Positions 16,878-26,300 of a DNA stretch of 64,000 nt are shown one piece after another (within the stretch, counting starts at the first letter, position 1; each line of letters begins with the position of its first letter). The DNA is from Sphingobium sufflavum (lineage in GTDB: Bacteria; Pseudomonadota; Alphaproteobacteria; Sphingomonadales; Sphingomonadaceae), in assembly GCF_021403115.1 (NCBI RefSeq), contig NZ_JAJSSH010000012.1, forward strand, positions 62,001-126,000. The letters are read 5' to 3'. Made by a program: the position numbers and the translations under genes. The notes beneath the pieces are model-generated. The model saw only the letters and a list, made by a program, of their open reading frames with translations, was not told the origin of the DNA and searched no databases.

Positions 16878-17315
16878 CCGTTCGGATAACGAGCGCGTGA
16901 TCGCATAGTCCTCGGTCAGATCGGCACAGACCTTCTCGTATGGACGCGCTCGAAATACATAGTTCCAGATAAATGAAGGTCCGCTCGCAAAAACTCATAT
17001 TCGACCGCTGAACGGCCGTAACGGGTCGGACAGGTAGGAAGCTTATTTTTTCCCTCCAAGCTATCAACCCAGTTCACCACGACCGCCTCAGCCCCGGTCC
17101 CGCTACCTCCCCGCGAGCAGCGCGCGTTCGAGCCGACAGATACCAGGCAACGTTCGTGCGCAAAGGGGCAGGTCTGCCATTTGACGCTGCCATAACCGCC
17201 GGTGCCGACCGTTCCCATCCAAGCGAAACAAACAGCACCCATATTCTTGCCTCAGGCCAAGCTTTCACGGGCTGGCCTTTGACAGATACGAACCTTGCTG
17301 TTGGCAAAAGGTCCG
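16878..17315. other. Intergenic region between convergent genes
   Basis: This 438-base gap separates the exonuclease gene from htpG, which converge. Apart from the dispersed repeat at 17003-17028 I see nothing convincing; short frames on the minus strand show no recognisable domain. Confidence 0.5.
17006..17028 (+). repeat. Dispersed intergenic repeat, copy A
   Basis: CGCTGA at 17006 and GGGTCG at 17023 are separated by exactly the same distance as in three other copies in this window (20069, 31081, 60840). The longer match begins near 16977 with AAGGTCCGCT. It sits between two convergent genes. Confidence 0.65.
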
Positions 17316-19202
17316 TCAGTTCAGCGATTTCACCATGAGGCGCTCCAGTCGTTCGGCAAAAGCGCGCGGATCGGCGGGTGGCTGCCCTTCTGCGATACGC
17401 GCTTCGTCAAGCAGCAGGAAGGCAAGGTCGGTTCGCTCCTCATCGCTCGCTCCGGTCTGGCCCAGCTTGGCGATCAGCATATGGCTGGCATTGACCTCGA
17501 GCACCGGCTTCGCCCTCTCTGGCGCCTGTCCGGCAGCTGCCAGCATTCGTTCGAGTTGCAGGTCCATCGCGGTTTCCGACGCGACAATGCAGACGGCGCT
17601 GGTTGTCAACCGGTCGGACACCCTAACGTCGGAAACCTGATCGGCCAAAGCGTCCTTGGCAAAGCTGATGAAGCTGCTCACATCCTCGTTCGGTGCATCC
17701 GCCGCTGTGCTGCCTTCAACCGGCGGGATCAGGCTGAGGTCGGTCGCACCCTGGGTCACCGACTTGAAGGGCTTGCCGTCATAATCCATACCAACTGTTG
17801 TCCAGAAGCTGTCGACCTGGTCGGGGAGCAACAGAACCTCGATCCCACGCGCCTTGAAACCCTCAAGCTGCGGCGATTGGGCAATGCGATCAAGATCAGT
17901 CCCGGTCGCATAATAGATGGCGGTCTGGTTGTCCTTGAGGGAGGTCGCATAGTCCTTGAGTGAGCGCCATTCGCCGTTCGACGTGCTGGTCTTGAACCGG
18001 GCCAAGCCCAGCAATTGCTCGCGGCGCTCGAAATCCTCATAGAGACCTTCCTTGAGCACCGCCCCGAAGTTCTCCCAGATCGCGCCATAGCGGTCTGCAT
18101 CGCTGGTTGCGATCTTGTCCAGCTCCGACAAGATGCGGTTGCTCACGCCCTTCTGAATTGTGGACAAGACGGGGCTGTCCTGGATCATCTCGCGCGACAT
18201 GTTGAGCGGCAGGTCAGCGGAATCCACAAGACCCCGCGCGAAGCGCAGGTACCGAGGCAGCATTTCTGCCTCGTCGGTGATGAAGACGCGGCGGACATAA
18301 AGCTTGATCCGACCCTTGCGGTCGGGATCGAACAGGTCGAACGGCTTGGTTTCAGGAATGAAGATCAGCACAGAATATTCGTGCCGCCCCTCCGCGCGAT
18401 AGTGGAGTGTCAGCGCAGGCTTGTCGAATTGGCCCGCGACGCTGCGGTAGAAGTCGGCATAATCCTCTTCGCTGATATCCGACTTCGCCTTGTTCCAAAG
18501 TGCTGCCCCATCCGCGACTTGCCGCTCTTCCTCCTCGCTGCCCAGCTCCTTGATGAAGATGGCCACGGGGACATGGCCAGACTGCGCCTTCACGATCCGC
18601 TCGACCGTATAACGCTCTGTATAGGTCTTCGCATCGTCGAGCAGATGCAGTGTGACCCGCGTGCCGCGCGCTGGCGCCTGCGCAATGTCGATTGGTGCGA
18701 TCGTGTATGTTCCGAGGCCGTCCGACGACCAGCTGGCGGCCTCATCAGTCCCCGCACGCCGCGACACGACATCGACATTCCCGGCCACCATGAAAGCGGA
18801 ATAGAAGCCGACACCGAACTGGCCGATCAACTGCTGGCCCTCACCATTCTTGTCAGCGGTCAGCTTGTCCATGAAGGCCTTGGTCCCCGACCGCGCGATC
18901 GTGCCCAGCGTCTCCCCCATGTCGGCGGCGCTCATGCCGATACCGTTGTCCTCGACGACGATTGTTCCGGCTTCCTTGTCGAGCGTCAGCGTGATGCGCG
19001 GCTGTGGATCCTCGCCGAACAGGGCTGGATCGGCAATTGCCTCAAAGCGCAGCTTCTCGCACGCGTCGGCGGCGTTGGAGATCAACTCGCGCAGGAATAC
19101 GTCCTTGTCGGAATAGACCGAGTGCACCATCATGTGCAGCAACTTGGAAACATCTGCCTCGAAGGCATGAGTTTCAGGGGCGCTCACGGTGTCGGTCGTC
19201 AT
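17316..19202 (-). CDS. htpG: Chaperone HtpG (HSP90)
   Basis: A 628-aa HSP90 homologue of normal bacterial length, from ATG 19202 (MTTDTVS). The N-terminal GHKL ATPase shows ELISNAADACEKLR (catalytic Glu and Asn), VEDNGIGMS, GTIARSGTKAF and IGQFGVGFYSAF. The middle domain carries LYVRRVFI and LPLNMSREM, followed by a C-terminal dimerisation region. It assists folding and stress tolerance in the cytoplasm. It is a single gene; I saw no obvious sigma-32 promoter in the upstream sequence. Confidence 0.97.
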   Translation of the reverse strand: MTTDTVSAPETHAFEADVSKLLHMMVHSVYSDKDVFLRELISNAADACEKLRFEAIADPALFGEDPQPRITLTLDKEAGTIVVEDNGIGMSAADMGETLGTIARSGTKAFMDKLTADKNGEGQQLIGQFGVGFYSAFMVAGNVDVVSRRAGTDEAASWSSDGLGTYTIAPIDIAQAPARGTRVTLHLLDDAKTYTERYTVERIVKAQSGHVPVAIFIKELGSEEEERQVADGAALWNKAKSDISEEDYADFYRSVAGQFDKPALTLHYRAEGRHEYSVLIFIPETKPFDLFDPDRKGRIKLYVRRVFITDEAEMLPRYLRFARGLVDSADLPLNMSREMIQDSPVLSTIQKGVSNRILSELDKIATSDADRYGAIWENFGAVLKEGLYEDFERREQLLGLARFKTSTSNGEWRSLKDYATSLKDNQTAIYYATGTDLDRIAQSPQLEGFKARGIEVLLLPDQVDSFWTTVGMDYDGKPFKSVTQGATDLSLIPPVEGSTAADAPNEDVSSFISFAKDALADQVSDVRVSDRLTTSAVCIVASETAMDLQLERMLAAAGQAPERAKPVLEVNASHMLIAKLGQTGASDEERTDLAFLLLDEARIAEGQPPADPRAFAERLERLMVKSLN

Positions 19203-19481
19203 GGGTCTTGGCTCTCTCATATGGCAGACTGTGCGACGGTCAGATGGATCGAATGCGATTTCCATTCAAGAGGTGGGCTTAAAAGCTCTGCCCCTCTTGA
19301 CCCTGCCTGTTAAAAGCGGCGCCCGCCAAGCATGCCCTCGCTCCCTTTGTTTCACAGCAACCTTGCGCAGGGATTTCTCGACCTCACTGCAAAATAGGCA
19401 TCGCCACATTGCCTACCTCATTCAATACAATGAGGCTAATTGCCCCTTTCACCAGCACATCACGCGCCCTATCTGCTGCGC

Positions 19482-19922
19482 ATGTCCCTTGCCGAAATCG
19501 ATCAATGGATCGGGAAGACGCTCTTCATCCCTCCGATCATCAAGCTATGCCAGATCACACGGCAATCGCAGTTTGCCATGTCGCGCCTGTTCTGGTTCGC
19601 TGCGGCGTGTGACGGCCTCTACAGGTCTGACACGCTGGTCCAGTCAATCTTCTTCGGTATCATCTGCATCTTGGCAATGCTGACGGCGGCACTGCGGGCT
19701 GATTTTCCAACACAGAGCATGATGCCCTTCCGACTGTTCTCAGTGGGCCTCCTGATTTTCGATCTCATGGAGGGGATCGCCAAGGGCGATCTGACGGGCG
19801 CGGAGTTCTGGATTTTCGTGCTGTTCGCTGAATATGCCTCGACCATCATGACGATCCCGCCAAGTCAGAAAGAGCAGCGGAGACAGGTGGGTTCTGCGGA
19901 CCGATCGTCGGGCGCAATATAG
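19482..19922 (+). CDS. Hypothetical membrane protein
   Basis: A 146-aa protein from ATG 19482 (MSLAEIDQWIG); an ATG at 19440 is in frame. Two to three hydrophobic segments are visible: IFFGIICILAMLTAAL, a segment around FRLFSVGLLIFDL and FWIFVLFAEYASTI. I do not recognise the family; similar small inner-membrane proteins occur in sphingomonads. It is isolated and convergent with the chemosensory operon. Confidence 0.65.
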   Translation: MSLAEIDQWIGKTLFIPPIIKLCQITRQSQFAMSRLFWFAAACDGLYRSDTLVQSIFFGIICILAMLTAALRADFPTQSMMPFRLFSVGLLIFDLMEGIAKGDLTGAEFWIFVLFAEYASTIMTIPPSQKEQRRQVGSADRSSGAI

Positions 19923-20068
19923 TCAGGCCACAGGCTGCCACCGTCGTGGATCGGCCTAGCGCGACGATGTGGATATGCTCGCCGCTTTCCAGACAGACCG
20001 CAACCGGCCAGTCTCGAAAGGTGCTGTCAGGTTAGCTGACGGTCCGCTCCTGGGGAGCGAAATTTGAC

Positions 20069-20091
20069 CGCTGAACGGCTTATATGGGTCG
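20069..20091 (+). repeat. Dispersed intergenic repeat, copy B
   Basis: The clearest copy: GGTCCGCT at 20041, a CGCTCC/GGAGCG hairpin and then CGCTGAACGGC to GGGTCG (20069-20091). It lies in the 314-base gap between two convergent genes (19922 and 20237), in which I see nothing else. Confidence 0.7.
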
Positions 20092-20236
20092 TCCGCGTCA
20101 GGCTGGATGCGGAAAAGGCATTCCAGCGGGCTTGCAGCGGGCTTCCAACTTTGACGAATGATGGGCGTCTAGTACCCAATAGTGGTCAGGCCGCTTCCAA
20201 GCCTCCGGAATTGGAGCCTCAGGGGCTGCAACGGGT

Positions 20237-22183
20237 TTACTGGCTCTTAATTCGCCCCATTGCTTCCCTGATTGCCTGAGCCAATATGGCTTGTCCAAAC
20301 GGTTTGCCGAGGCGGATAATGCGCTGTTGGGCACCCGTCGGCACGTCGCCATAACCGCTAGCCAATATGATTGGCAGGTCAGCCCGAATATCGGTGGCAT
20401 GGTCGGCCAGCTCGATGCCGGTCATATTCGGCATAGCGAGATCTGTGATAAGAATGTCTATATCGGGATTATCGCGCAACAGATCGAGTGCTTCCTCCCC
20501 CGAATTGCCTTCCAGAACCTCGTGGCCCAGATCTTCCAGCAGTGCGGCGGTATTCATCAGGATCAGGCTATCGTCGTCCACCGCCAGTATCTTGAGCCGC
20601 TGGGCGTGCGACGGAAGTTCCGGTTTTGGAGCGACAGAGACGGCACCCCTCACATCACCTCCGGCGACAGGAAGCCACAAGGTTGCTGTGGTGCCTTTCC
20701 CCACGGCGCTGGCGAGGGTGAATATGCCATTCAATTGTTTGGCGAGACCGTGAATCATCGATAGGCCAAGGCCTGTCCCTTTCCCAACGCCCTTCGTTGT
20801 GAAGAAAGGCTCGGTCGCACGCTTGAGGGTCTCCGGACCCATGCCTTCGCCGGTATCGATCACCGACAGACCGACATAGGCACCTGCTGCCAGACCGGCG
20901 ATATCCCCCTCAGCAACACGGCGATATTCCGTCGTTATCCGGATGATGCCCCCTCCCGGCATGGCATCGCGTGCGTTCACGGCGAGATTGAGAAGCGCCA
21001 TCTCCAGCTGGTTCGTGTCGGCCACTATTTGCGGCAGATTGGTCTGAAAAGACAGGTCGAGCGACCATGCCGGCCCGAGCGTTCGCTCGACCAGATCGCG
21101 CATGCCCTCGATCAGTGCATCCACGCCGATACGTTCGGACGTCAGATCTTGCCTGCGGGCAAATGCCAGCATCCGCTGGGTCAGTGCCGCACCGCGGTGA
21201 GCGCCCTGAAGCGCATTGTCGATCAAGCGATACAAAGCGGGATCGGCGGGCACGCGCTTTCTCAGCAATGTCATGCTGCTCATGATGGCCATGAGAAGAT
21301 TGTTGAAGTCATGCGCGATGCCGCCGGTAAGTTGCCCGACGGCTTCCATCTTTTGCGCTTGCCTCAACGCCTCTTCCGCCTGCTGGCGGATGGCGACTTC
21401 CTCTTCGACCCGGCTTTCCAGCGTATCGTTCAGGTCACGCAGGGCCGCTTCCTGCTCCTTGGCCTGGGTCACGTCATAGATAACGCCTATCAGCCGATAG
21501 CCTGCGCCTTCCCTAATGACCTCGCCGCGGCGCGCGATCCAGCGTAATGCGCCATCGTCCTTACGGACGATGCGGAACTCTGCGTCCAGACTATCGGGAA
21601 TGCAGCCTTCACGCGGGCCGGGTATAAGGGACGGGCCATCCAGTTGGAGAACGCTGTTGATCGTTTGCGCTGGCAGAACATTGGCGGGATGCAGGCCGAG
21701 CAATCGGCAAAACTGGCGGGAGACGGTCGCCGTCGCATAGCCGTCGATATATTCGAACGTGCCGATACCCCCGGCGGTTTGCGCGATGCGGAGATGTTCC
21801 TCTGTACGCTTGCGTTCGGTGACGTCCACCAGCAGCCCGGTAAAGCGTATGGGTTCGTCGTTTGCGTCGAGGTGGCTCTGACCGCGGCCGTGCATCCATA
21901 GCGTCGTGCCATCCGGCGTGACGACACGGAACTCCTTGGAAAAGAGTTCGGCACCAGCCAATATTCCAGCGACTGCGATGCGGATGCGCGCGCGGTCATC
22001 CGGGTGGATGGCTTGAAAGAAGGAACGGGTGGGCAGGTCTTCAGAAGCGGCTTGTGACCCGAGGCCATAGAGCTCCGCGAAATGCGTGTCGATGCGCAGG
22101 CTGTCTGTGACGATATCCCAGTTCCAGGTGCCACTGGCCCCGGTCGTTGTCATCAGCCCGCCGATAGGGTCTGTCTTGGTCAT
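20237..22183 (-). CDS. PAS-PAS hybrid sensor histidine kinase with C-terminal receiver
   Basis: A 648-aa soluble protein. Two PAS domains lie at about 15-130 (ASGTWNWDIVTD) and 135-255; both are followed by PAC-like segments. A coiled linker leads to HisKA with the phosphoacceptor in [11 protein letters not shown] (about 290), a Bergerat ATPase ([16 protein letters not shown]) and a receiver domain (ILAVDDDS, phosphoacceptor in LITDLAMPN, KPF). It is the last gene of the chemosensory operon, five bases after cheC, so it probably exchanges phosphate or signals with CheA/CheY. The signal is unknown; no transmembrane segment is seen. Confidence 0.92.
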   Translation of the reverse strand: MTKTDPIGGLMTTTGASGTWNWDIVTDSLRIDTHFAELYGLGSQAASEDLPTRSFFQAIHPDDRARIRIAVAGILAGAELFSKEFRVVTPDGTTLWMHGRGQSHLDANDEPIRFTGLLVDVTERKRTEEHLRIAQTAGGIGTFEYIDGYATATVSRQFCRLLGLHPANVLPAQTINSVLQLDGPSLIPGPREGCIPDSLDAEFRIVRKDDGALRWIARRGEVIREGAGYRLIGVIYDVTQAKEQEAALRDLNDTLESRVEEEVAIRQQAEEALRQAQKMEAVGQLTGGIAHDFNNLLMAIMSSMTLLRKRVPADPALYRLIDNALQGAHRGAALTQRMLAFARRQDLTSERIGVDALIEGMRDLVERTLGPAWSLDLSFQTNLPQIVADTNQLEMALLNLAVNARDAMPGGGIIRITTEYRRVAEGDIAGLAAGAYVGLSVIDTGEGMGPETLKRATEPFFTTKGVGKGTGLGLSMIHGLAKQLNGIFTLASAVGKGTTATLWLPVAGGDVRGAVSVAPKPELPSHAQRLKILAVDDDSLILMNTAALLEDLGHEVLEGNSGEEALDLLRDNPDIDILITDLAMPNMTGIELADHATDIRADLPIILASGYGDVPTGAQQRIIRLGKPFGQAILAQAIREAMGRIKSQ

Positions 22184-22188
22184 GTTGG

Positions 22189-22827
22189 TCAGGCTTCATC
22201 CCCGACGACGCGGATGATGAACTCTTCCAGCAACTCTTTCAACGTCGCGAGGGCGGGAAGATCCATAATCATGGCGATATAGCCGCGAATGTCCCGGCTC
22301 CGAACCGCAAAGTCGATGTAGAGGAACAGGACGAGACCGCCTGTTGCCCTGTCCTCGCCAACGTCGAACAAGCTGGCGCCGGACCCTCGCACGACTTCGG
22401 GGATCGTCATCGTCAGCGACCGCTTAAGCATGTTCGCCATGGTCGCAAGGCAGGAGTTGAGGATGACGTTGCCGGTTTCGGCCAGTGCCTCATGTTCCAG
22501 ATCCAACACATCCTGCGCCGACAATTCGCCGCCGGTGACTGCGCGAACCAGTTCCAGACTGTTCGTCTCCGGAAAGATCAGCAGCGCACGTCCTGAGAAG
22601 GGGCCGGAGAAATCCTGACATACGGCCACCAATTCGCTGACCTCGCGCTCGCTGATGAGCCGTGCGGCGCGATGCTGGCTGACGACTTCGATGGACGGGA
22701 CCGAGAGCAGCACCTGTTCGCCGATCATCTTGCGCAGGCTCGATGCCGCGCGGCTCACGCCGATATTGACGATCTCAGTAAGGGCGTCCCGCTCCAGTTC
22801 CGCCAGCGTTACGCTCTCGGGGATCAT
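22189..22827 (-). CDS. cheC: CheC-like CheY-P phosphatase
   Basis: A 212-aa protein. Both CheC-family active helices are present: TEIVNIGVSRAASSL with a following SVPSIE, and AETGNVILNSCLATM with TIPEVV, each carrying the E-x2-N signature. CheC proteins dephosphorylate CheY-P. No CheD gene, the usual CheC partner, is nearby, so the activity may be regulated differently. The start overlaps the cheY stop by four bases. Distinction from a CheX-type protein is not certain, but two motifs favour CheC. Confidence 0.88.
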   Translation of the reverse strand: MIPESVTLAELERDALTEIVNIGVSRAASSLRKMIGEQVLLSVPSIEVVSQHRAARLISEREVSELVAVCQDFSGPFSGRALLIFPETNSLELVRAVTGGELSAQDVLDLEHEALAETGNVILNSCLATMANMLKRSLTMTIPEVVRGSGASLFDVGEDRATGGLVLFLYIDFAVRSRDIRGYIAMIMDLPALATLKELLEEFIIRVVGDEA

Positions 22828-23207
22828 GTATTTTTCGATCTGAAGCGGAGAGCGGCACCTGAAAGGAAGGGTTCCAGAGTATCGGGAGTCACGGGCTTTG
22901 CAACGAACGCTGCGCCGATCTCTCTCGCACGCGTGATGATTTCGTCCTGAATATTGGCGGTGATGATAGCAATGGGCATGTCGGGCAGGAGAACGCGCAA
23001 TTCGTTCGCGAGTTCAAGTCCATCCTTCTCCGCCATGTTGAAATCGATCAGCGCGACATCGGGGGATTGATGGTTGATGAGTTCGAGAGCCTGCGCGGCG
23101 CTGCCTGCCTCGATCTTCTCCCAGTGCGGCTGCAACTCCGCGAGCGCCTTGCCAGCCACAATTCTTGCAAGTTTGCTGTCATCAACGATCAGAACGGTAA
23201 CAGGCAT
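22824..23207 (-). CDS. CheY-like single-domain response regulator
   Basis: A 127-aa receiver domain only. The acidic pair is in LIVDDSKLAR, the phosphoacceptor Asp in VALIDFNMAEKDG, the Thr/Ser position in IAIITANIQDE and the conserved Lys in FVAKPVTPD. It is probably the output of the CheA in this operon and the substrate of the adjacent CheC. Without flagellar genes in the window its target cannot be named. It overlaps cheC by four bases. Confidence 0.93.
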   Translation of the reverse strand: MPVTVLIVDDSKLARIVAGKALAELQPHWEKIEAGSAAQALELINHQSPDVALIDFNMAEKDGLELANELRVLLPDMPIAIITANIQDEIITRAREIGAAFVAKPVTPDTLEPFLSGAALRFRSKNT

Positions 23208-23257
23208 AGGATACTCCAGAGTCGTCCACCTTTAGGCCTTCGACAAGCGCAATGCTG

Positions 23258-23521
23258 CTAGAAAGATTTTGCACCGGTGTCGCTGTTCCAAATCAGACTT
23301 CTGAAAATATTTTGGGACAGAAATAGGGATGCATCCGCACCCATGATCTCAGGCTTGAGCGCCAGCAGGATCTGAAGGACGGCCATGTGAATTTTTTGCA
23401 CCTTCTCCACCGATACACTGGCATCGGGCTGCTCCTGAAGGGCGAGCAGGAGGGTTTCGGCATCCTCCACCGAACAGCGCCCCTCCAGCAAGATCGTGCG
23501 GCCGTCGATACGGACACTCAT
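23258..23521 (-). CDS. Small STAS-like protein of the chemosensory operon
   Basis: An 87-aa protein that overlaps the cheA stop by four bases (ATGA). It shows a strand-helix pattern typical of STAS domains: TILLEGRCSVEDAETLLLAL, then VSVEKVQKIHMAVLQILLAL. The phosphorylatable Ser/Thr normally found after the second strand is not clear. STAS proteins act as switch partners, so it could link CheA or CheY to a downstream target. Assignment is by fold pattern and position only. Confidence 0.7.
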   Translation of the reverse strand: MSVRIDGRTILLEGRCSVEDAETLLLALQEQPDASVSVEKVQKIHMAVLQILLALKPEIMGADASLFLSQNIFRSLIWNSDTGAKSF

Positions 23522-25452
23522 GAGGCGAGCTCCGGCAGGTCGAGGACAAGGAGGACGCTGCCGTCACCCAACAGGGCGGAGCCGATCACGCCCCGCGCGG
23601 AGGCGAGCACGCCGGTGGCTGGACGGACGACGGTGTCGATGCGTTCGCCAAACCCATCGACGCGCAGCGCCACCCGCTCGCCGCTCGACTGGGTGATGAG
23701 CAGCTTGGCATACGGCCCTTCGACGCCGCGCAGATGCAGCAGGGCCGCCAGATCCAGCAATGGAATAGTTCTGTCGCGCAATACGCAGGCCAGTCCGCCG
23801 CCAACTGGCATCAAGGCGGCGCGGTCAACCCGGACGGTTTCCAGGACCTGATCGAGCGAGACGCCATATCGCTCCGGTCCGACCTCCACCACTAGCAGCC
23901 GGGTGGTGAGCGCATTGGCTGGAAGGTGCAGAGAAAAGCGCGTGCCCTTGCCGATGATGCTTTCGATCTCGACCGTTCCGCGCAATCTGGCGACGGCTGC
24001 CTGAACTGCGTCCATACCCACGCCCCGGCCGGAGACTTCCGTGAGGGTCGCAGCGGTGGAAAAGCCGGGCAGGAGGATGAGGCGCAATGCGGCGGCGTCG
24101 CTGAGGGCGGCAGCGGCCTCTTGTGTGATGAGGCCGCGTGCTATGGCCGTCTGACGGACGCGATGGGGGTCGATCCCCGCGCCATCGTCGCTCAACGTGG
24201 CGATGACCGTGTCGCCGCTCCGCTGGAAGGACAGGCTGATGCTACCGTCCCGATCCTTGCCGACCGCGCGCCGTTGGTCCGGCGTTTCCAGCCCATGGTC
24301 GATGGCGTTACGCAGGAGGTGGAGCAGCGGCTCGAACAGGCCGTCAGCGATTTGCTTGTCGACCTCCAGCGTCTCTCCTGTAATGGTTAGAGTCACCGCC
24401 TTGCCCAAACTGTCCGCCGTCTCGCGAGCGATGCGCGGCAAGCGGCGCAACGCGGGCGCCAACGGCACCATCCGAACGGCGCTGAGATCGCGATGGAGCT
24501 TGCCGGCTGCGCGCTCGATACTGGCCTGCACCGACCGGATGGTCAGCGCGAGTGCCCGGTCCTGTTGTTGGGCGGTGTCGGCGAGTGGAGTGAGAGAATT
24601 GATTGCGACGATCAGGTCGCCCAAACCATCCGCCATGGCATCAAGGCGCGCAGAATCGACGCGCAACATCCGACTTTCGCCATGACTTTCGCTGGCTTGT
24701 CTTACGGCTTCCACTGGAGCAATCGGGGCGAATTGCACCTGATCCGGCTGCAGGCGAAAGGCGGCGCGCACCACGTCCAGCGATGCTGCACTTAACCCTT
24801 CGAGAATGGAGAAGCAGGAGAAGGCTTCAATCGCCTTGCTCGCGGGCCATGCGCCGTCCACCGGCAGGATCGCGAGTGCGACCATGTCAGGGACAGCCTC
24901 CACCACCGACAGCGGATCCTCGCCGCGAAAAAAGCAGGCCGGGTCTGGTGTGTAGCGAAAGGCGGTGAGGGGCGCGTTCGCCTGCGCAATGGCACTGGCC
25001 TCCCGCACCATAAGCGTCGCGATCCAGTCCGCCGGATCGTCCGGGGTAGGCGCGGCTGGCGTGTCCTCGCAGGGTGTGGCGGTCAGCAGTGCGGCAATCC
25101 GCTCGCTGACACCCTGCGCGTCGCCGGGAAGCGCACCCTGCCGTTCCATGTCATCGATCCAGCGGTCGGTCTGGTCAAGGCAGGCGAGGAGCGCCGTCAC
25201 AGCATCTCCGTCAAGCGGGTTCGCGCCCTTGCGCGCGCGCTCCAATATATCTTCGGCGGCATGCAGCAATCGTTCGGCGGGCTGCATGGCGAACAGCGCC
25301 ACCGATCCCTTCAACGTGTGGAATGCGCGAAAGGCGCTGTCGATCGCGGCTGCGTCCTGCGGATCATGGGCGAGCGCTGCCAGGTCATTGCCGCCCTGCG
25401 CGACAAGCTCGCGCCCTTCGATCAGAAATTGTTCGAGCAGTTCGTCCATCAC
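23518..25452 (-). CDS. cheA: Chemotaxis histidine kinase CheA
   Basis: A 644-aa CheA. The N-terminal Hpt domain has the phosphoacceptor His in AFHTLKGSVALF (about residue 45). A variable region of about 200 residues follows, in place of a standard P2. The dimerisation and ATPase domains show MADGLGDLIVAINSL, LLHLLRNAIDHGLE and DDGAGID with GRGVGMD. The C-terminal P5 domain is CheW-like (TRLLVVEVGPERYGVSL). It phosphorylates CheY and CheB. It overlaps cheR and the STAS-like gene by four bases each, implying tight coupling. Confidence 0.95.
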   Translation of the reverse strand: MMDELLEQFLIEGRELVAQGGNDLAALAHDPQDAAAIDSAFRAFHTLKGSVALFAMQPAERLLHAAEDILERARKGANPLDGDAVTALLACLDQTDRWIDDMERQGALPGDAQGVSERIAALLTATPCEDTPAAPTPDDPADWIATLMVREASAIAQANAPLTAFRYTPDPACFFRGEDPLSVVEAVPDMVALAILPVDGAWPASKAIEAFSCFSILEGLSAASLDVVRAAFRLQPDQVQFAPIAPVEAVRQASESHGESRMLRVDSARLDAMADGLGDLIVAINSLTPLADTAQQQDRALALTIRSVQASIERAAGKLHRDLSAVRMVPLAPALRRLPRIARETADSLGKAVTLTITGETLEVDKQIADGLFEPLLHLLRNAIDHGLETPDQRRAVGKDRDGSISLSFQRSGDTVIATLSDDGAGIDPHRVRQTAIARGLITQEAAAALSDAAALRLILLPGFSTAATLTEVSGRGVGMDAVQAAVARLRGTVEIESIIGKGTRFSLHLPANALTTRLLVVEVGPERYGVSLDQVLETVRVDRAALMPVGGGLACVLRDRTIPLLDLAALLHLRGVEGPYAKLLITQSSGERVALRVDGFGERIDTVVRPATGVLASARGVIGSALLGDGSVLLVLDLPELAS

Positions 25453-26300
25453 GCCTTACGATAGACGATTGCGTCGGCAAGGCGAGCAAGAGTGAAGCGA
25501 TCCGAAATCCGGCCCATGGATTCGCTGTGGCCGAGGCAGATATAGCCGCCCGGATTGAGCCTTTCGTAGAGATTGTTCGCAGCCTGCAGGCGCGCGGCGT
25601 CGTCGAAATAGATGAGCAGGTTCCGGCACAGGATCACGTCGAATGTACCAAGGCCGGTCATGGTCATGGGGTCGATGATATTGGCGGGCGTAAAGCGGAC
25701 GGATTCGCGAAGGTCCTGAATGATCCGGCGGTGATGGCCGCGCTGCATCTCGAAATAGCTTTCGCGCACGGCATCGGGCAGGCGGGCCAGCGACCGTTCG
25801 GTGAAATGGCCCTGCACAGCTTTATTGAGGGCAGCGGTGTCGATGTCCGACCCGACGATCTCGACATTATAGGCGTCGACCAGCGGCCAGTTTTCCAGCA
25901 GCCAGATGGCGATGGAATACGCTTCCTCCCCCGTCGAGCAGGGCATGGACCAGATGCGGACAAGGTCGCCGGGCCGTTTCGTCCGAATGACATCGGGAAG
26001 GATGTCGCGGGCGAGCGCGGCGAACTGATGGTCCTCCCGGTAGAAATAGGTTTCGTTGATGGTGAACGCGTTTATCAGCGCCTCCCGCTCCGCTGTGTGG
26101 CTGCCCAGAAAGCCCAGATAAGCTTTAATGTTGGTATGGCCGCTACGCTTCATCCGCTCGGCTATGCGCCGTTCGATATAATAGCGCTTACTCTCGCCGA
26201 AGATCATGCCGGTCCAGCGATAGAGAAGCTCTCCGACGCGCGCGATGTCTTCGCTGGTCAGGGGGGGCGGATGAAGGCCTGCGCTGTCCTGACTTGTCAC
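25449..26300 (-). CDS. cheR: CheR protein-glutamate methyltransferase
   Basis: A 283-aa protein from GTG 26300, which overlaps the cheB stop by four bases (GTGA); the longer frame from 26396 would run deep into cheB. The N-terminal helical domain is followed by the SAM-binding domain with IWSMPCSTGEEAYSIAI and DVILCRNLLIYFD, both characteristic of CheR. It methylates receptor glutamates using SAM. The only receptor in the window is the soluble protein at the start of this operon. Confidence 0.95.
   Translation of the reverse strand: MTSQDSAGLHPPPLTSEDIARVGELLYRWTGMIFGESKRYYIERRIAERMKRSGHTNIKAYLGFLGSHTAEREALINAFTINETYFYREDHQFAALARDILPDVIRTKRPGDLVRIWSMPCSTGEEAYSIAIWLLENWPLVDAYNVEIVGSDIDTAALNKAVQGHFTERSLARLPDAVRESYFEMQRGHHRRIIQDLRESVRFTPANIIDPMTMTGLGTFDVILCRNLLIYFDDAARLQAANNLYERLNPGGYICLGHSESMGRISDRFTLARLADAIVYRKA

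Noticed and set aside
18015-19313. 432-aa plus-strand frame opposite htpG
   Set aside because: It is the antisense shadow of htpG in high-GC DNA and shows no recognisable domain.
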